64,000 nt of DNA from Rothia sp. HMSC078H08 (lineage in GTDB: Bacteria; Actinomycetota; Actinomycetes; Actinomycetales; Micrococcaceae): NCBI RefSeq assembly GCF_001808955.1, contig NZ_KV795245.1, forward strand, positions 26,600-90,599. Direction: 5' to 3'. Shown here piece after piece: positions 44,644-52,614 of this stretch. Both the position numbers and the translations under genes were made by a program. Numbering within the stretch: position 1 is the stretch's first letter; every line of letters begins with the position of its first letter. A model generated the notes under the pieces. That model was not told the DNA's origin, made no database searches, and saw only the letters and a list, made by a program, of their open reading frames with translations.

Positions 44644-47600
44644 CTAATCACCAATCTGGAAGGTGTACACCGTCTTCACCTCTGCACTGCCAGCATTCGA
44701 CAGATGGAAGGTCGGCAGCGAACGCAGACGCTGCAGCGACGCCTTGAACTGTGCCTGACGCTTCTGCAGAGCAGCAATATCCTCAGAGCGGAGGTTCGTG
44801 TAACCCTGAGCATTCTGCATCGCCAAAGCAAGCTGGTAATCAGCCGCACCAGCCTTCGCGCTATTGCTCTTGAGCGCGCCCAAGAGGCCAGCACCCTCAG
44901 CGTTGCTATCACCCAAATCAAGCATGAGCTTCGACAGGTCGTTATTCAGCTGAACAGACGCACCGGCCAAATCTCGGGTAGCGTTCTCAGCGCGGGTGCT
45001 CAGAGCAACTAGAGAACGCTCAGTCACCGAATCCAGAGACTGACGCAGACCCTCAATACGATCATTCATATCCTTGTGCTGAACCTCGATGGACTCACCA
45101 GCCACCTGAACCACAGTATTCGCGGTATCAGTAATGCCAGCAATCGAAGCGGAGAACGCCTCCTTAGCAGCCGAAGCGCTAGAAGAACCATCATTCGAAA
45201 CCTTACGAATCTCCTCGCTAATCATGCCCGTCAGGCTCTCGCGAGTCTCATCGGCAGACTCCTTGAACGCTTCCTTAATAGCGGTGGAGAGGTCAGCCTG
45301 CATGTTCGTCATATCCTCAAGGTTCTTACCCAAAGCATTGACGGCATCCGAAGCCGAATGGATACGATCACGCAGAGAGACCTTAGCCTCCTCGGTAGGC
45401 TCTGCCTTCTTCTCGGCATCCTGGTTCTGCGCGTTTACGGCATCGTTCAGGGTCTTCTCAACCTCACCCAGAGCGCCATCTACCGCGTTCACAGCGTCGT
45501 TAAGGTCCTTGGCGTCGCGAGCCAGACCCTCCTTGGGGTCATCCATCGAAGTGGCGGCAAGAACCTCATCCCACGCGGCTACCGCGGCAGCAATACGCTG
45601 CTCCATCGGAGTACGTGCGGCAGGGGTGTTCGACGTGTAGGTACGCTCGTTCGCGTTCTCCACCGTAATGACGCGAGTATTACCTTCCGTGGCAGTAGGC
45701 TCGGCGGAAGGCGCCTCAGAAGAGGGAGCGGCGGAAGGAGCCTCAACCTTCTTCGACGGCTCCTCAGAAGGAGCCACAGAAGCAGACTCAGACGGTGCAG
45801 GGCTAGGAGCCTCAGACGGCGCCTCAGAAGACGGTGCAGCAGACGGTGAAGCCGCGCCACCACAAGAAGAAGCCGTCAGGTATCCACGCAGATGCTCCAC
45901 CTGCTCAGCAGACAGAGAACCGCCACGCTCAGTAGACAGAGCACAAAGCTGCTCCGCCAGTTCCTTATTCTGAGCGCTCATAGAACCAGAACCGTCCACC
46001 AGCTCCGCACGAGCAGAAGCCGCACGAGAATGAACGTTCTTGATGCTCTCAATCAGACGGCTCGACGTTTCCTTCATCTGATTCACGCTCTGACGAGCCG
46101 CACTAACCTTCTCACTCAAAGAACGCACAGCATCAGCATCAAGAGAAGACGGGTCCTTCTCCACCTGCTCAACAAGCTCATCCATCTGACGCTTCAATGC
46201 CGAATAGTTGTTGTTCGCACCCTTCAAATACTCCGGCTGCAGGTGATCCACAATCTTCTCACCAGTAGCAACCAGTGCAATCAGAGAGCTCTGCACCGTC
46301 ACCGACGCACTGAACAGGGCGCAGGTCACCGAACCGTTAGAAGAACAAGTCTCAGCGGTCGGGTGTTCCGGGCCGACAATCTCACGAATCGAAGCCGTAA
46401 GATCCTGCTGGCAGTCCGAACTTGCCTCCGCATACGCATTCAGAACAGCAGACAGCTGAACCAAATTACCGTACACGCTACGGCTACTCGCACCCTCCTC
46501 ACGATGCACAACACAACGACCGCCGCTATGCGAAACAGACACATTGGGGCGAGCCGTCGTATCACCCAGCATCGAGTGAAGAGCAGCAACAGTACGCTCC
46601 AACTGAGAAATCAGCTGAGAATTATTAGTCCGCGAAGCCTCAGAAAGGTCCTTCTGCAGGCTCTCAATATTCGCCTGCAGACCCTGCATAGTCTTCGTCA
46701 ACGATTCATTCTGAGTCTTCAGATGCTCGGCAGTGTCCTTACCCAAAGTCGCAGACGTATCATCCAGGCTCTGACGCACCTGAGCAACCTGCGAACTAGC
46801 GCTAGTCAGCGTCGTATTAACCTCGTTGACGGTATCAATAGTGCGCTGCAGAAGCGCCACCTGAGACGCATCCTGAGAAGTGAAACCATTAGTAATGATT
46901 CCCGCACCAGACAAATCAGAAGCAAAACCAGGCTGCACCGAAATATTGAAGGTAGGCGCACTAAAATCCTTCGCCTTAACCTTCAACACAAAAGAAGAAG
47001 AACTAGCAGTGACCGGAGGTGCCGAAATAGCACCCCACTGAACAACAGCCTTACCTTCATCGTTGGTGCTCACCACACCATTCGTCGACGAATCAGCAGC
47101 ATCAGGGGTCGTAATAACCTGAGTAGGAGAACCCGAAAGAACAGTAGAAGCAGCAATAGAGAACGGAGTACCAACCGGTGCAGGGCTAGTACGGCTAGTA
47201 CCGGACGCATCATAGGTGACATCCTCGGTCTTCACCGTCAGGTTCTCAACCGTAACCTTAATCGTGATTTCGCCGCTGTAGCCGTTCAAATCATTCAGGT
47301 TAGTGCCGCTACCGCGCTCAGTAGAATACTGCAGGCTCACACGCACAGGAAGGTCATTAACGACGTCCTTCGGCTTGAACTGCACATTGCTCGAGGAGCT
47401 CGTACGATCCTTGTCATTGACGTAAATGTTGGTCGACTCAATCGACGAAACCTCGCCGTCACGACCCATCTGAATATTCACGTTCTGCAGAACATTAGTA
47501 GCGTTCTCCACCTGGCGGGGACTCTGAGAAGTAACAGTACCCTTATCGGAAGGGGCACTGTTATTGTTCGTGCCCGTGGAGCAGGAAGAGAAAATAAGTG

Positions 47601-47667
47601 CCGTCGTGACACCCAAAATCAAAGGGAAGCGGAGTAGACGCTGACGCGCTGTGGTGTGGTTGGTCAT
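44644..47667 (-). CDS. Large coiled-coil lipoprotein, first gene of the secretion cluster
   Basis: The 1007-aa protein has a lipoprotein signal with Cys29 (ALIFSSC). Residues ~50-265 look beta-rich (VRVSLQYS, EITIKVTVEN). Long helical, coiled-coil-prone regions follow (~280-600, AEHLKTQNESLTKTMQGLQ, and ~690-1000). A Pro/Ser/Ala/Glu-rich linker (~605-665) separates them. It should be tethered outside the membrane and span part of the envelope. The mix of beta-domain and coiled coils is reminiscent of YhgE/Pip-type proteins linked to type VII loci, though without a multi-TM end. ATG 47667 has only a weak SD. It heads an operon with the binding-fold protein, EccC-like ATPase and kinase. Confidence 0.75.
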   Translation of the reverse strand: MTNHTTARQRLLRFPLILGVTTALIFSSCSTGTNNNSAPSDKGTVTSQSPRQVENATNVLQNVNIQMGRDGEVSSIESTNIYVNDKDRTSSSSNVQFKPKDVVNDLPVRVSLQYSTERGSGTNLNDLNGYSGEITIKVTVENLTVKTEDVTYDASGTSRTSPAPVGTPFSIAASTVLSGSPTQVITTPDAADSSTNGVVSTNDEGKAVVQWGAISAPPVTASSSSFVLKVKAKDFSAPTFNISVQPGFASDLSGAGIITNGFTSQDASQVALLQRTIDTVNEVNTTLTSASSQVAQVRQSLDDTSATLGKDTAEHLKTQNESLTKTMQGLQANIESLQKDLSEASRTNNSQLISQLERTVAALHSMLGDTTARPNVSVSHSGGRCVVHREEGASSRSVYGNLVQLSAVLNAYAEASSDCQQDLTASIREIVGPEHPTAETCSSNGSVTCALFSASVTVQSSLIALVATGEKIVDHLQPEYLKGANNNYSALKRQMDELVEQVEKDPSSLDADAVRSLSEKVSAARQSVNQMKETSSRLIESIKNVHSRAASARAELVDGSGSMSAQNKELAEQLCALSTERGGSLSAEQVEHLRGYLTASSCGGAASPSAAPSSEAPSEAPSPAPSESASVAPSEEPSKKVEAPSAAPSSEAPSAEPTATEGNTRVITVENANERTYTSNTPAARTPMEQRIAAAVAAWDEVLAATSMDDPKEGLARDAKDLNDAVNAVDGALGEVEKTLNDAVNAQNQDAEKKAEPTEEAKVSLRDRIHSASDAVNALGKNLEDMTNMQADLSTAIKEAFKESADETRESLTGMISEEIRKVSNDGSSSASAAKEAFSASIAGITDTANTVVQVAGESIEVQHKDMNDRIEGLRQSLDSVTERSLVALSTRAENATRDLAGASVQLNNDLSKLMLDLGDSNAEGAGLLGALKSNSAKAGAADYQLALAMQNAQGYTNLRSEDIAALQKRQAQFKASLQRLRSLPTFHLSNAGSAEVKTVYTFQIGD

Positions 47668-47945
47668 GATGATCTTTTCGTTGAGTTATATACCGTGCAG
47701 ACACATAACAGCGGCAAGTCTGAAACGCCACTGTATAGTGCCCACCTGAGTGGAAAGGGTCAGGGGCAAAGCCGGAAAGAGAAAAAGCCCCGTACCACTT
47801 TATCAGTCCAATATGGGAAGGTTGATATTTTTTCCTCCTAGTCGGTGCCTCATCAGGATATTCAATTCAACCTTGAGGTGATAGTTAAAGGTATTTTTCA
47901 TTTCGTTTCAAACTAGTGCACTTACCGAACTCTGTTTGACATAGA
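47668..47945 (-). promoter_or_regulatory. Presumed promoter region of the secretion operon
   Basis: The gap between the lipoprotein gene and the next gene end holds no gene. It is A+T-rich near 47810-47950, consistent with a promoter reading left. No specific box is asserted. Confidence 0.3.
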
Positions 47946-47985
47946 AAAACCCCGCGGCTGAGGTCATCTCTCAGCCCACGGGGTT
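47946..47985 (-). terminator. Terminator after the 300-aa membrane protein gene
   Basis: AACCCCGCGGCTGAG pairs with CTCAGCCCACGGGGTT (one bulge). On the - strand a T-run follows at 47949-47945. It lies just past the stop at 47993. Confidence 0.75.
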
Positions 47986-47992
47986 CCACGGT

Positions 47993-48895
47993 TTAGCTGG
48001 CTGCAGGTTCAGCCTCCGGGTCCTCCTCGTCATCCTTCTCGGGGATAGCAACACCCACGGTCACGTACCTCTTCACCAGCAGGTACGAGGCGATCACCGG
48101 CACCACGTACACCAGCGACAATCCGCTACCGGACTGCACAACATCAGCAGCAAGACGGACCGCCGCCAAACATCCACCCAAACCCACCAGGGCTACGCAG
48201 AAGCCACGCAACACGCCATACCCGGCAGTGCCCTCCTCAAAGGTCGCCGCCCACAGCTTGAACAGGGCGCGGCGCACAAAAATCAGGAAAACCGGCACCA
48301 GGCACAGCACCACCGAAACACCCACAGGCTCATAACCGGCAGCAGCGAATGAAACCACCGGAATAACCAGGCAGAGGAGCACCATCAGGGCGCTCACACC
48401 CAGCACCACGGTGCGCACATACCGGTTGATGCGCTCCATACGGTGCAGGTTAGGGATCTCCTCGCTCGGCTGCGCGGCATTGTAGAAGAACAGCAGCAGA
48501 ACCAGCGCGGACACCACCACATACCAGGGCGCGAAATTGATACCGTCCACCTGCGGGGTGAAAGCAACCGGCGGGACACCCACCAGGGAGAGAGCAGCAA
48601 GCAGAACAATCGCGGCAACGCAGAACGTGCCCACCGTCAGCAGAAAGTAATGGTACGCGCCGCCGTTCTTTGCATCCTGCACACTGTGCTCACGCGTGCC
48701 GTCAATCATCACGACGGAAAACAGCATTGTGGAGATGGATAGGATGCTCCACGCGTACTCGCCCGTCATGACGGGGACGAGCATGAGAAGAATAGATATG
48801 GAGAAAAGAATCCACAGGAGTACTCGCTGCAGTGTGGGTGAGGACGCGATGGCCTCTCCAATGAAGTCGATGATAAATTCGCCGATAAAGCTCAC
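47993..48895 (-). CDS. Hypothetical multi-TM membrane protein
   Basis: The 300-aa protein has about seven to eight hydrophobic segments (LLWILFSISILLMLVPVM; YFLLTVGTFCVAAIVLLAAL; WYVVVSALVLLLFFYNAA and more) and a short acidic C-terminal tail (EKDDEEDPEAEPAAS). No family is recognised. It follows the 163-aa FETEECG-family gene by 27 bp and ends at a terminator, so the two form an operon behind leader copy C. An immunity or accessory role is conceivable from context only. Confidence 0.7.
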   Translation of the reverse strand: MSFIGEFIIDFIGEAIASSPTLQRVLLWILFSISILLMLVPVMTGEYAWSILSISTMLFSVVMIDGTREHSVQDAKNGGAYHYFLLTVGTFCVAAIVLLAALSLVGVPPVAFTPQVDGINFAPWYVVVSALVLLLFFYNAAQPSEEIPNLHRMERINRYVRTVVLGVSALMVLLCLVIPVVSFAAAGYEPVGVSVVLCLVPVFLIFVRRALFKLWAATFEEGTAGYGVLRGFCVALVGLGGCLAAVRLAADVVQSGSGLSLVYVVPVIASYLLVKRYVTVGVAIPEKDDEEDPEAEPAAS

Positions 48896-48922
48896 GGTGG
48901 GATCCTTTCTGCTGGGGTGGGG

Positions 48923-49414
48923 TTACTCTTTGATCTCTTCAAAGCGGAGGACGCTGAAGTCGAATTCGTCGTTGCGGGTATCGAAGGACTTGTACGCCCT
49001 ATATTTCTTGCCCGTTTCAAAGTTCTGGAGGTATTTGCGGATGGGTATACCATCAGGGGATTTGCTTGATGTGATGATTCCGCACTCTTCCGTTTCGAAT
49101 TCACCAGAGATTGAGTAGGGGTCCTCATGTTCAACGATTTCTACTGACGTAACAGTGCAGATAGTGGAGTCGTTGTACGGGTTGACATAAGAAATGAAAT
49201 ATAAGGATGCAGGAAATGCCAGTACGCACAACATCAGTAGGATTTTTTCGCGGTCACGCCAAATATCTATAGCCTTTGAGTGAAGAAAATTCTTGAAAGC
49301 AACTTTCTTTGTGGGCTTCTTTGCGATAATAGATTTTTTCTTCGAGTAACCATTTTTCTTTGAATTGTTTCTTTTCTTTGAAACATTCTTTTTCCTCGGG
49401 GAGTTCTTTTTCAC
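48923..49414 (-). CDS. FETEECG-family small membrane protein, copy with Lys-rich N terminus
   Basis: The 163-aa protein has an extreme Lys/Asn/Ser-rich N terminus (~1-45, KKNSPRKKNVSKKRNNSKKN). One TM segment follows (KILLMLCVLAFPASLYFI), then the family domain: CTVTSVEIV, SGEFETEECGI, GKKYRAYKSF, VLRFEEIKE. Start GTG 49414 has AAGGTG 7 bp upstream. DNA is A+T-rich. It lies directly downstream of the remnant of another family member (49447-49497) and leader copy C. Putative orphan immunity protein by family relation. Confidence 0.72.
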   Translation of the reverse strand: MKKNSPRKKNVSKKRNNSKKNGYSKKKSIIAKKPTKKVAFKNFLHSKAIDIWRDREKILLMLCVLAFPASLYFISYVNPYNDSTICTVTSVEIVEHEDPYSISGEFETEECGIITSSKSPDGIPIRKYLQNFETGKKYRAYKSFDTRNDEFDFSVLRFEEIKE

Positions 49415-49446
49415 TGCTTTTCACCTTCTTTCTGGGCTGCGGGCTG

Positions 49447-49497
49447 TTATTCTGTGATGTCTTCAAAGCGGGTCGTCTCAAAAACTGTGCTTATGGT
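49447..49497 (-). pseudogene. Remnant of a FETEECG-family gene (C-terminal end only)
   Basis: Reading - from 49497 gives Thr-Ile-Ser-Thr-Val-Phe-Glu-Thr-Thr-Arg-Phe-Glu-Asp-Ile-Thr-Glu-stop. Its end matches the TTRFEEIKE end of the family. Where the intact gene behind leader copy D has ATG-AGC, this copy has ATA-AGC after the same leader. Nearly the whole gene has been deleted and the start codon lost. Confidence 0.65.
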
Positions 49498-49636
49498 GTA
49501 TACGTCCTTGTGCGGTAGTGGTTGGTGAATCGTGCTCGCCCCAGTGAGGTGGCGGGCACATCCTTAGCCTATCGCACGGTATCTGACCAGAAGGTTAACT
49601 GGGTGCAAGGCTTGGGTGAAGACTGGGCAACCATTC
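49498..49636 (-). repeat. Duplicated intergenic block and leader repeat, copy C
   Basis: About 138 bp are nearly identical to 51443-51581. The block includes a hairpin with the GGTGG arm and GATTCACCAACC on the - strand, and CTATCGCAC and GTATCTGACCAG on +. The remainder of the gap to 49836 holds a T-rich junction and a degenerate copy of the 34750-34795 hairpin (49755-49800). Confidence 0.8.
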
Positions 49637-49836
49637 ATCAGAGGACCGGGATCCGTGCGTGACCGCCCAATTTCCTTAGCTGCAATGAGGGGGCTGCCCC
49701 TCCTGCATTGTTGAAGGTGAAGGGTAGTACGAAATGGTCCGCTGATTTCATATGGAAGGCCCCAGGCAGTGCGAGTTGAAGACTCGCGCCACCCGAGGCT
49801 TTACACACGGGGCTTTATTTAGGGCTCATGAGCTGG

Positions 49837-50223
49837 TTATTCTTTGATTTCTTCAAGGCGAAGAGTGTCAAAGTTTCTATCATCATTTCTCGTGCTCCAT
49901 GCTTTATACATCTTATATTTCTTCCCCACCTGAATTTCAGAAACATACCTTGGAATATTTTTACCTTCCGGCGTGACATACATTTCAACAACACCACATT
50001 CATCTGTCTCAAAAATACCTTTGGGAGAAGTGTCAGTCATGTTTGACACCTGACCCCCAACAATTTCAACTCTAGCTGATTTCACGGTGCATACAGCATA
50101 TGAATTTTCATCTTCGATGTGCGTTGTATAGTGCATGAATGTAAACAATAACCCCATACCCAGAACAAGACTAATGAAAATTCTAAATTCCGGGGATGTG
50201 AGTTTCTTAATCCATGGGAACAT
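49837..50223 (-). CDS. FETEECG-family small membrane protein
   Basis: The 128-aa protein has an N-terminal TM segment (FRIFISLVLGMGLLFTFMHY) and the family domain: CTVKSARVEIV, KGIFETDECGVVEMY, GKKYKMYKAWSTRNDDRNF, TLRLEEIKE. ATG 50223 is preferred because AGGA lies 5 bp upstream and the length then equals that of its neighbour. ATG 50289, overlapping the upstream stop as ATGA, would add 22 residues. It is the third gene of an operon behind leader copy D and is followed by a duplicated terminator-like hairpin. Putative orphan immunity protein. Confidence 0.72.
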   Translation of the reverse strand: MFPWIKKLTSPEFRIFISLVLGMGLLFTFMHYTTHIEDENSYAVCTVKSARVEIVGGQVSNMTDTSPKGIFETDECGVVEMYVTPEGKNIPRYVSEIQVGKKYKMYKAWSTRNDDRNFDTLRLEEIKE

Positions 50224-50285
50224 TGTTTTCCTGCTTTCAGTGCCTTGTCTGGTGGCTTCTCCGTAGGTTCTGGAGCTGCAAACGG

Positions 50286-50666
50286 TCATTCCTTAATCTC
50301 TTCAAAGCGGGTCGTTACAAAATCTTGATCTTTCTTAGGTGAACGATTAGACACGTGGAATAGGTACTTTTTTCCTGGCTGCGCCGTCTTGACATATGCA
50401 GGAATCTTCCACCCCTCGGGAGCTTCGTACATCGTGAGCGTGCCGCACTCCTCCGTCTCAAAGACGCCCTTCAAACCAATGTCAGTCATGCCACCAAGGT
50501 CCGTTCCGCGACGCTCTTGCGTGTACGCCTTAGTCACGGTGCAGGTGGCGGTGAAACCGTCACTGTCATCACGCAGATTTATAGGAATAATAAAAAAGAT
50601 ATACCCAACGCACATCGTCAGAAAAAGCATTGTTATTCTTTCTGACCATTTGTTATGAGATTCCAT
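50286..50666 (-). CDS. FETEECG-family small membrane protein, close copy of the toxin-adjacent protein
   Basis: The 126-aa protein has one TM segment (ITMLFLTMCVGYIFFIIPI) and an external domain very close to the protein encoded behind the Rhs toxin. Shared are LRDDSDG, TATCTVTKAYT, GVFETEECGTL, EAPEGWKIPAYVKTAQPGKK and TTRFEEIKE. Divergence is mostly in the loop between TKAYT and GVFETEE. It starts at ATG 50666 inside the end of the upstream gene (14-bp overlap). A second, unlinked copy of a likely immunity gene could protect against siblings that carry a related toxin tip; that is inference. Confidence 0.76.
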   Translation of the reverse strand: MESHNKWSERITMLFLTMCVGYIFFIIPINLRDDSDGFTATCTVTKAYTQERRGTDLGGMTDIGLKGVFETEECGTLTMYEAPEGWKIPAYVKTAQPGKKYLFHVSNRSPKKDQDFVTTRFEEIKE

Positions 50667-51438
50667 CGCTCACCTCATTAGTCTTCCGGGATTTCTTAGC
50701 CTGCCGCGCTTCGCGGCGCGCCTGCTGACGCTCCAACCTACGCGCCTCATTACGAGCAGCCCGGCGGCGGCGCTTCTGACGCTCGCTCTTCGTCACACCC
50801 ACCACATACTTCGTTTCGCACAAGTCATAAAACTGGGCATAAATATCGCGCGAAGAGCCGTACATCCCCACCACACTCATCACATCCAGGCCGTCCTCCT
50901 CAGCCCAGTGCCCATGATCGTCACGGTACAGCACCTGCGCCATAAGAATCGTCGCATCGAACTGGTACGGGTCGAAGCTACAGGTGCGTTTACCCATTTC
51001 GGTGCTGCCGAAGCGTAGGAACCCGTTTTTGCCGTTGTTTTCCACGTGGGCAAACGTAATCGAGGGGTAGGTGAAAGTGCGTTCCTTCCATCGCCAGTTA
51101 CGCCACCGCACGCAATCCTCGTGTAGTTCGAGGTAGAAGGCGTAGCAGTGGTTCAGTGGGAGAGCGCCCAGCAGGCCAAGAGACACGATGCTAAAAATGA
51201 GGCCAGAAATTGCAACAGTAAATTCTTCTGTTCCTGGTTGGGCATCCCAGCGACCAAGAGATAGCCATATAAGCGGCATACCAACAAACCCGAGAATAGT
51301 TACAAGCCAGAAGAAAATAAACGCCGCGATGGGCCTCTTTTGCCTCTTATTCAGGGTGGGTTTGCCGAGCTTAATACGGATACCCGGTATCAGGGCGACG
51401 ATAAGTCCTGCGAGGGCTCCGTCTTCTGCTGCGCTCAT
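50653..51438 (-). CDS. Hypothetical membrane protein with basic C-terminal tail
   Basis: The 261-aa protein has an N-terminal hydrophobic stretch (LAGLIVALIPGIRI) and three TM segments to ~105 (AAFIFFWLVTILGFVGMPLIWL; FSIVSLGLLGALPL). A soluble domain follows (YLELHEDCVRWRNWRWKERT ... ITFAHVENNGKNGFLRF). The last ~50 residues are Arg/Lys/Glu/Ala-rich (SERQKRRRRAARNEARRLERQQARREARQ). No family is recognised. It is the first gene behind leader copy D, followed by two overlapping FETEECG-family genes. Confidence 0.7.
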   Translation of the reverse strand: MSAAEDGALAGLIVALIPGIRIKLGKPTLNKRQKRPIAAFIFFWLVTILGFVGMPLIWLSLGRWDAQPGTEEFTVAISGLIFSIVSLGLLGALPLNHCYAFYLELHEDCVRWRNWRWKERTFTYPSITFAHVENNGKNGFLRFGSTEMGKRTCSFDPYQFDATILMAQVLYRDDHGHWAEEDGLDVMSVVGMYGSSRDIYAQFYDLCETKYVVGVTKSERQKRRRRAARNEARRLERQQARREARQAKKSRKTNEVSDGIS

Positions 51439-51442
51439 AGTA

Positions 51443-51581
51443 TGTACGTCCTTGTGCGGTAGCGGTTGGTGAATCAGGCCCGCCCCGGTGAGGTGGCGGG
51501 CACATCCTTAGCCTATCGCACCGTATCTGACCAGAAGGTTAACTCGACGCGATGCTCCGGTGAAGACTGGGCAACCACTCC
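51443..51581 (-). repeat. Duplicated intergenic block and leader repeat, copy D
   Basis: Near-identical to 49498-49636. Read on -, it has the hairpin CCCGCC/GGCGGG, then GATTCACCAACC ~25 bp before ATG 51438. The stem bases differ from copies A and B (CGCCACC/GGTGG) but pairing is kept. Confidence 0.8.
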
Positions 51582-51707
51582 GCGGATAACGCGAATTCCT
51601 GCTTACCCACCCGATTTCGTTAGCTACTCTGAGAACGAACCCGCACTCTCCGCACCGTTGCCGGAAGGCTACCGGTCACCGATAGATAGAAAGGCTGGTG
51701 AGCGACC

Positions 51708-52367
51708 ATGGTCAACACCATCATGATTTTCATATGGGGCGCACTCGACTCCATACTGATTTACAAGGTCCTCCGCACCGTCGTCACGTACGAACTCAAC
51801 CGACGCCGCGAAAAGAAACTACGCGCCGAAGCTGTATACGTCATGCGAACGAACCGCTTCGAAATTGCTACCTATGCCCTAGTAATTCTCTCGTTTGCGA
51901 TAGGAGTCTTCGTCATTCACCTAGGGGAAGACGTAGGATTCCACTTCGCATTCGACTTTATTGGCCTCGGCATGACCGGCTTTTTTATGTTCTTCTTCTG
52001 GAACGGCGCCGGTACCTACACTAAAATCTCGCCCGAAGGAATCGAAAGGGGAGAGCCGTGCAACGATACGGTGTTCTTCCCGCTCAACGCGATTGACTCG
52101 GTCTCATACGACAACAACACCGACCGCGAATACGCAGACTCCCTCCACTTCTACACAAAATCCGGCAAACTGGTCGCAGAATTCTGTCCCGTCTTCGGCA
52201 GCTACCCCCTCCTCGCAATGACCCGATTCAGGATTGAAAACGACCGCTGGCCAGACATTGGCAACCCCGAGGACACCGCCCAGATTAATGCCTGGGCGAA
52301 CCGCCGCTCTACCCTCCGGTACTTCAGCTACGGCAAAATCAGTGGTCTCGCCGAAGTAGACATGTAG
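51708..52367 (+). CDS. Membrane protein of the RFRIE-RWPD family, copy 3
   Basis: The 219-aa protein is close to copy 1 (34812-35474). It shares the N-terminal TM pattern (IMIFIWGALDSILIYKVLRTVVTYELNRRREKKLRAEAVYVMRTNRFE in that order), TM stretches near 55-75 and 85-105, LHFYTKSGKLV and RFRIENDRWPDIGNPED. It ends SGLAEVDM. The upstream region matches that of copy 1 through ACCGATAGATAGAAAGG and GCGACCATG, so gene and promoter were duplicated together. It is divergent from the 261-aa gene. Function unknown. Confidence 0.72.
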   Translation: MVNTIMIFIWGALDSILIYKVLRTVVTYELNRRREKKLRAEAVYVMRTNRFEIATYALVILSFAIGVFVIHLGEDVGFHFAFDFIGLGMTGFFMFFFWNGAGTYTKISPEGIERGEPCNDTVFFPLNAIDSVSYDNNTDREYADSLHFYTKSGKLVAEFCPVFGSYPLLAMTRFRIENDRWPDIGNPEDTAQINAWANRRSTLRYFSYGKISGLAEVDM

Positions 52368-52614
52368 CCCGCAATTTAGGCTGTTTTCAGCCCGTATTGA
52401 GTGCGTGCCCGGCGTGTTTTCAACCAATATTTCCGCAATTTTTCTGCCGGAAAAACGTGGACTAGCCCGCATGGTTTAAGCCTCAACTAGAAGGTGCACT
52501 CTGCATGTAAAAACATTAACGTTGAGGCATACAATAAGAAATGGTTAATGCACAGCCGCACGCCGTGCACACACCACGTCACTTCACAGAAACACCGACC
52601 CCGAAAGGCATATC

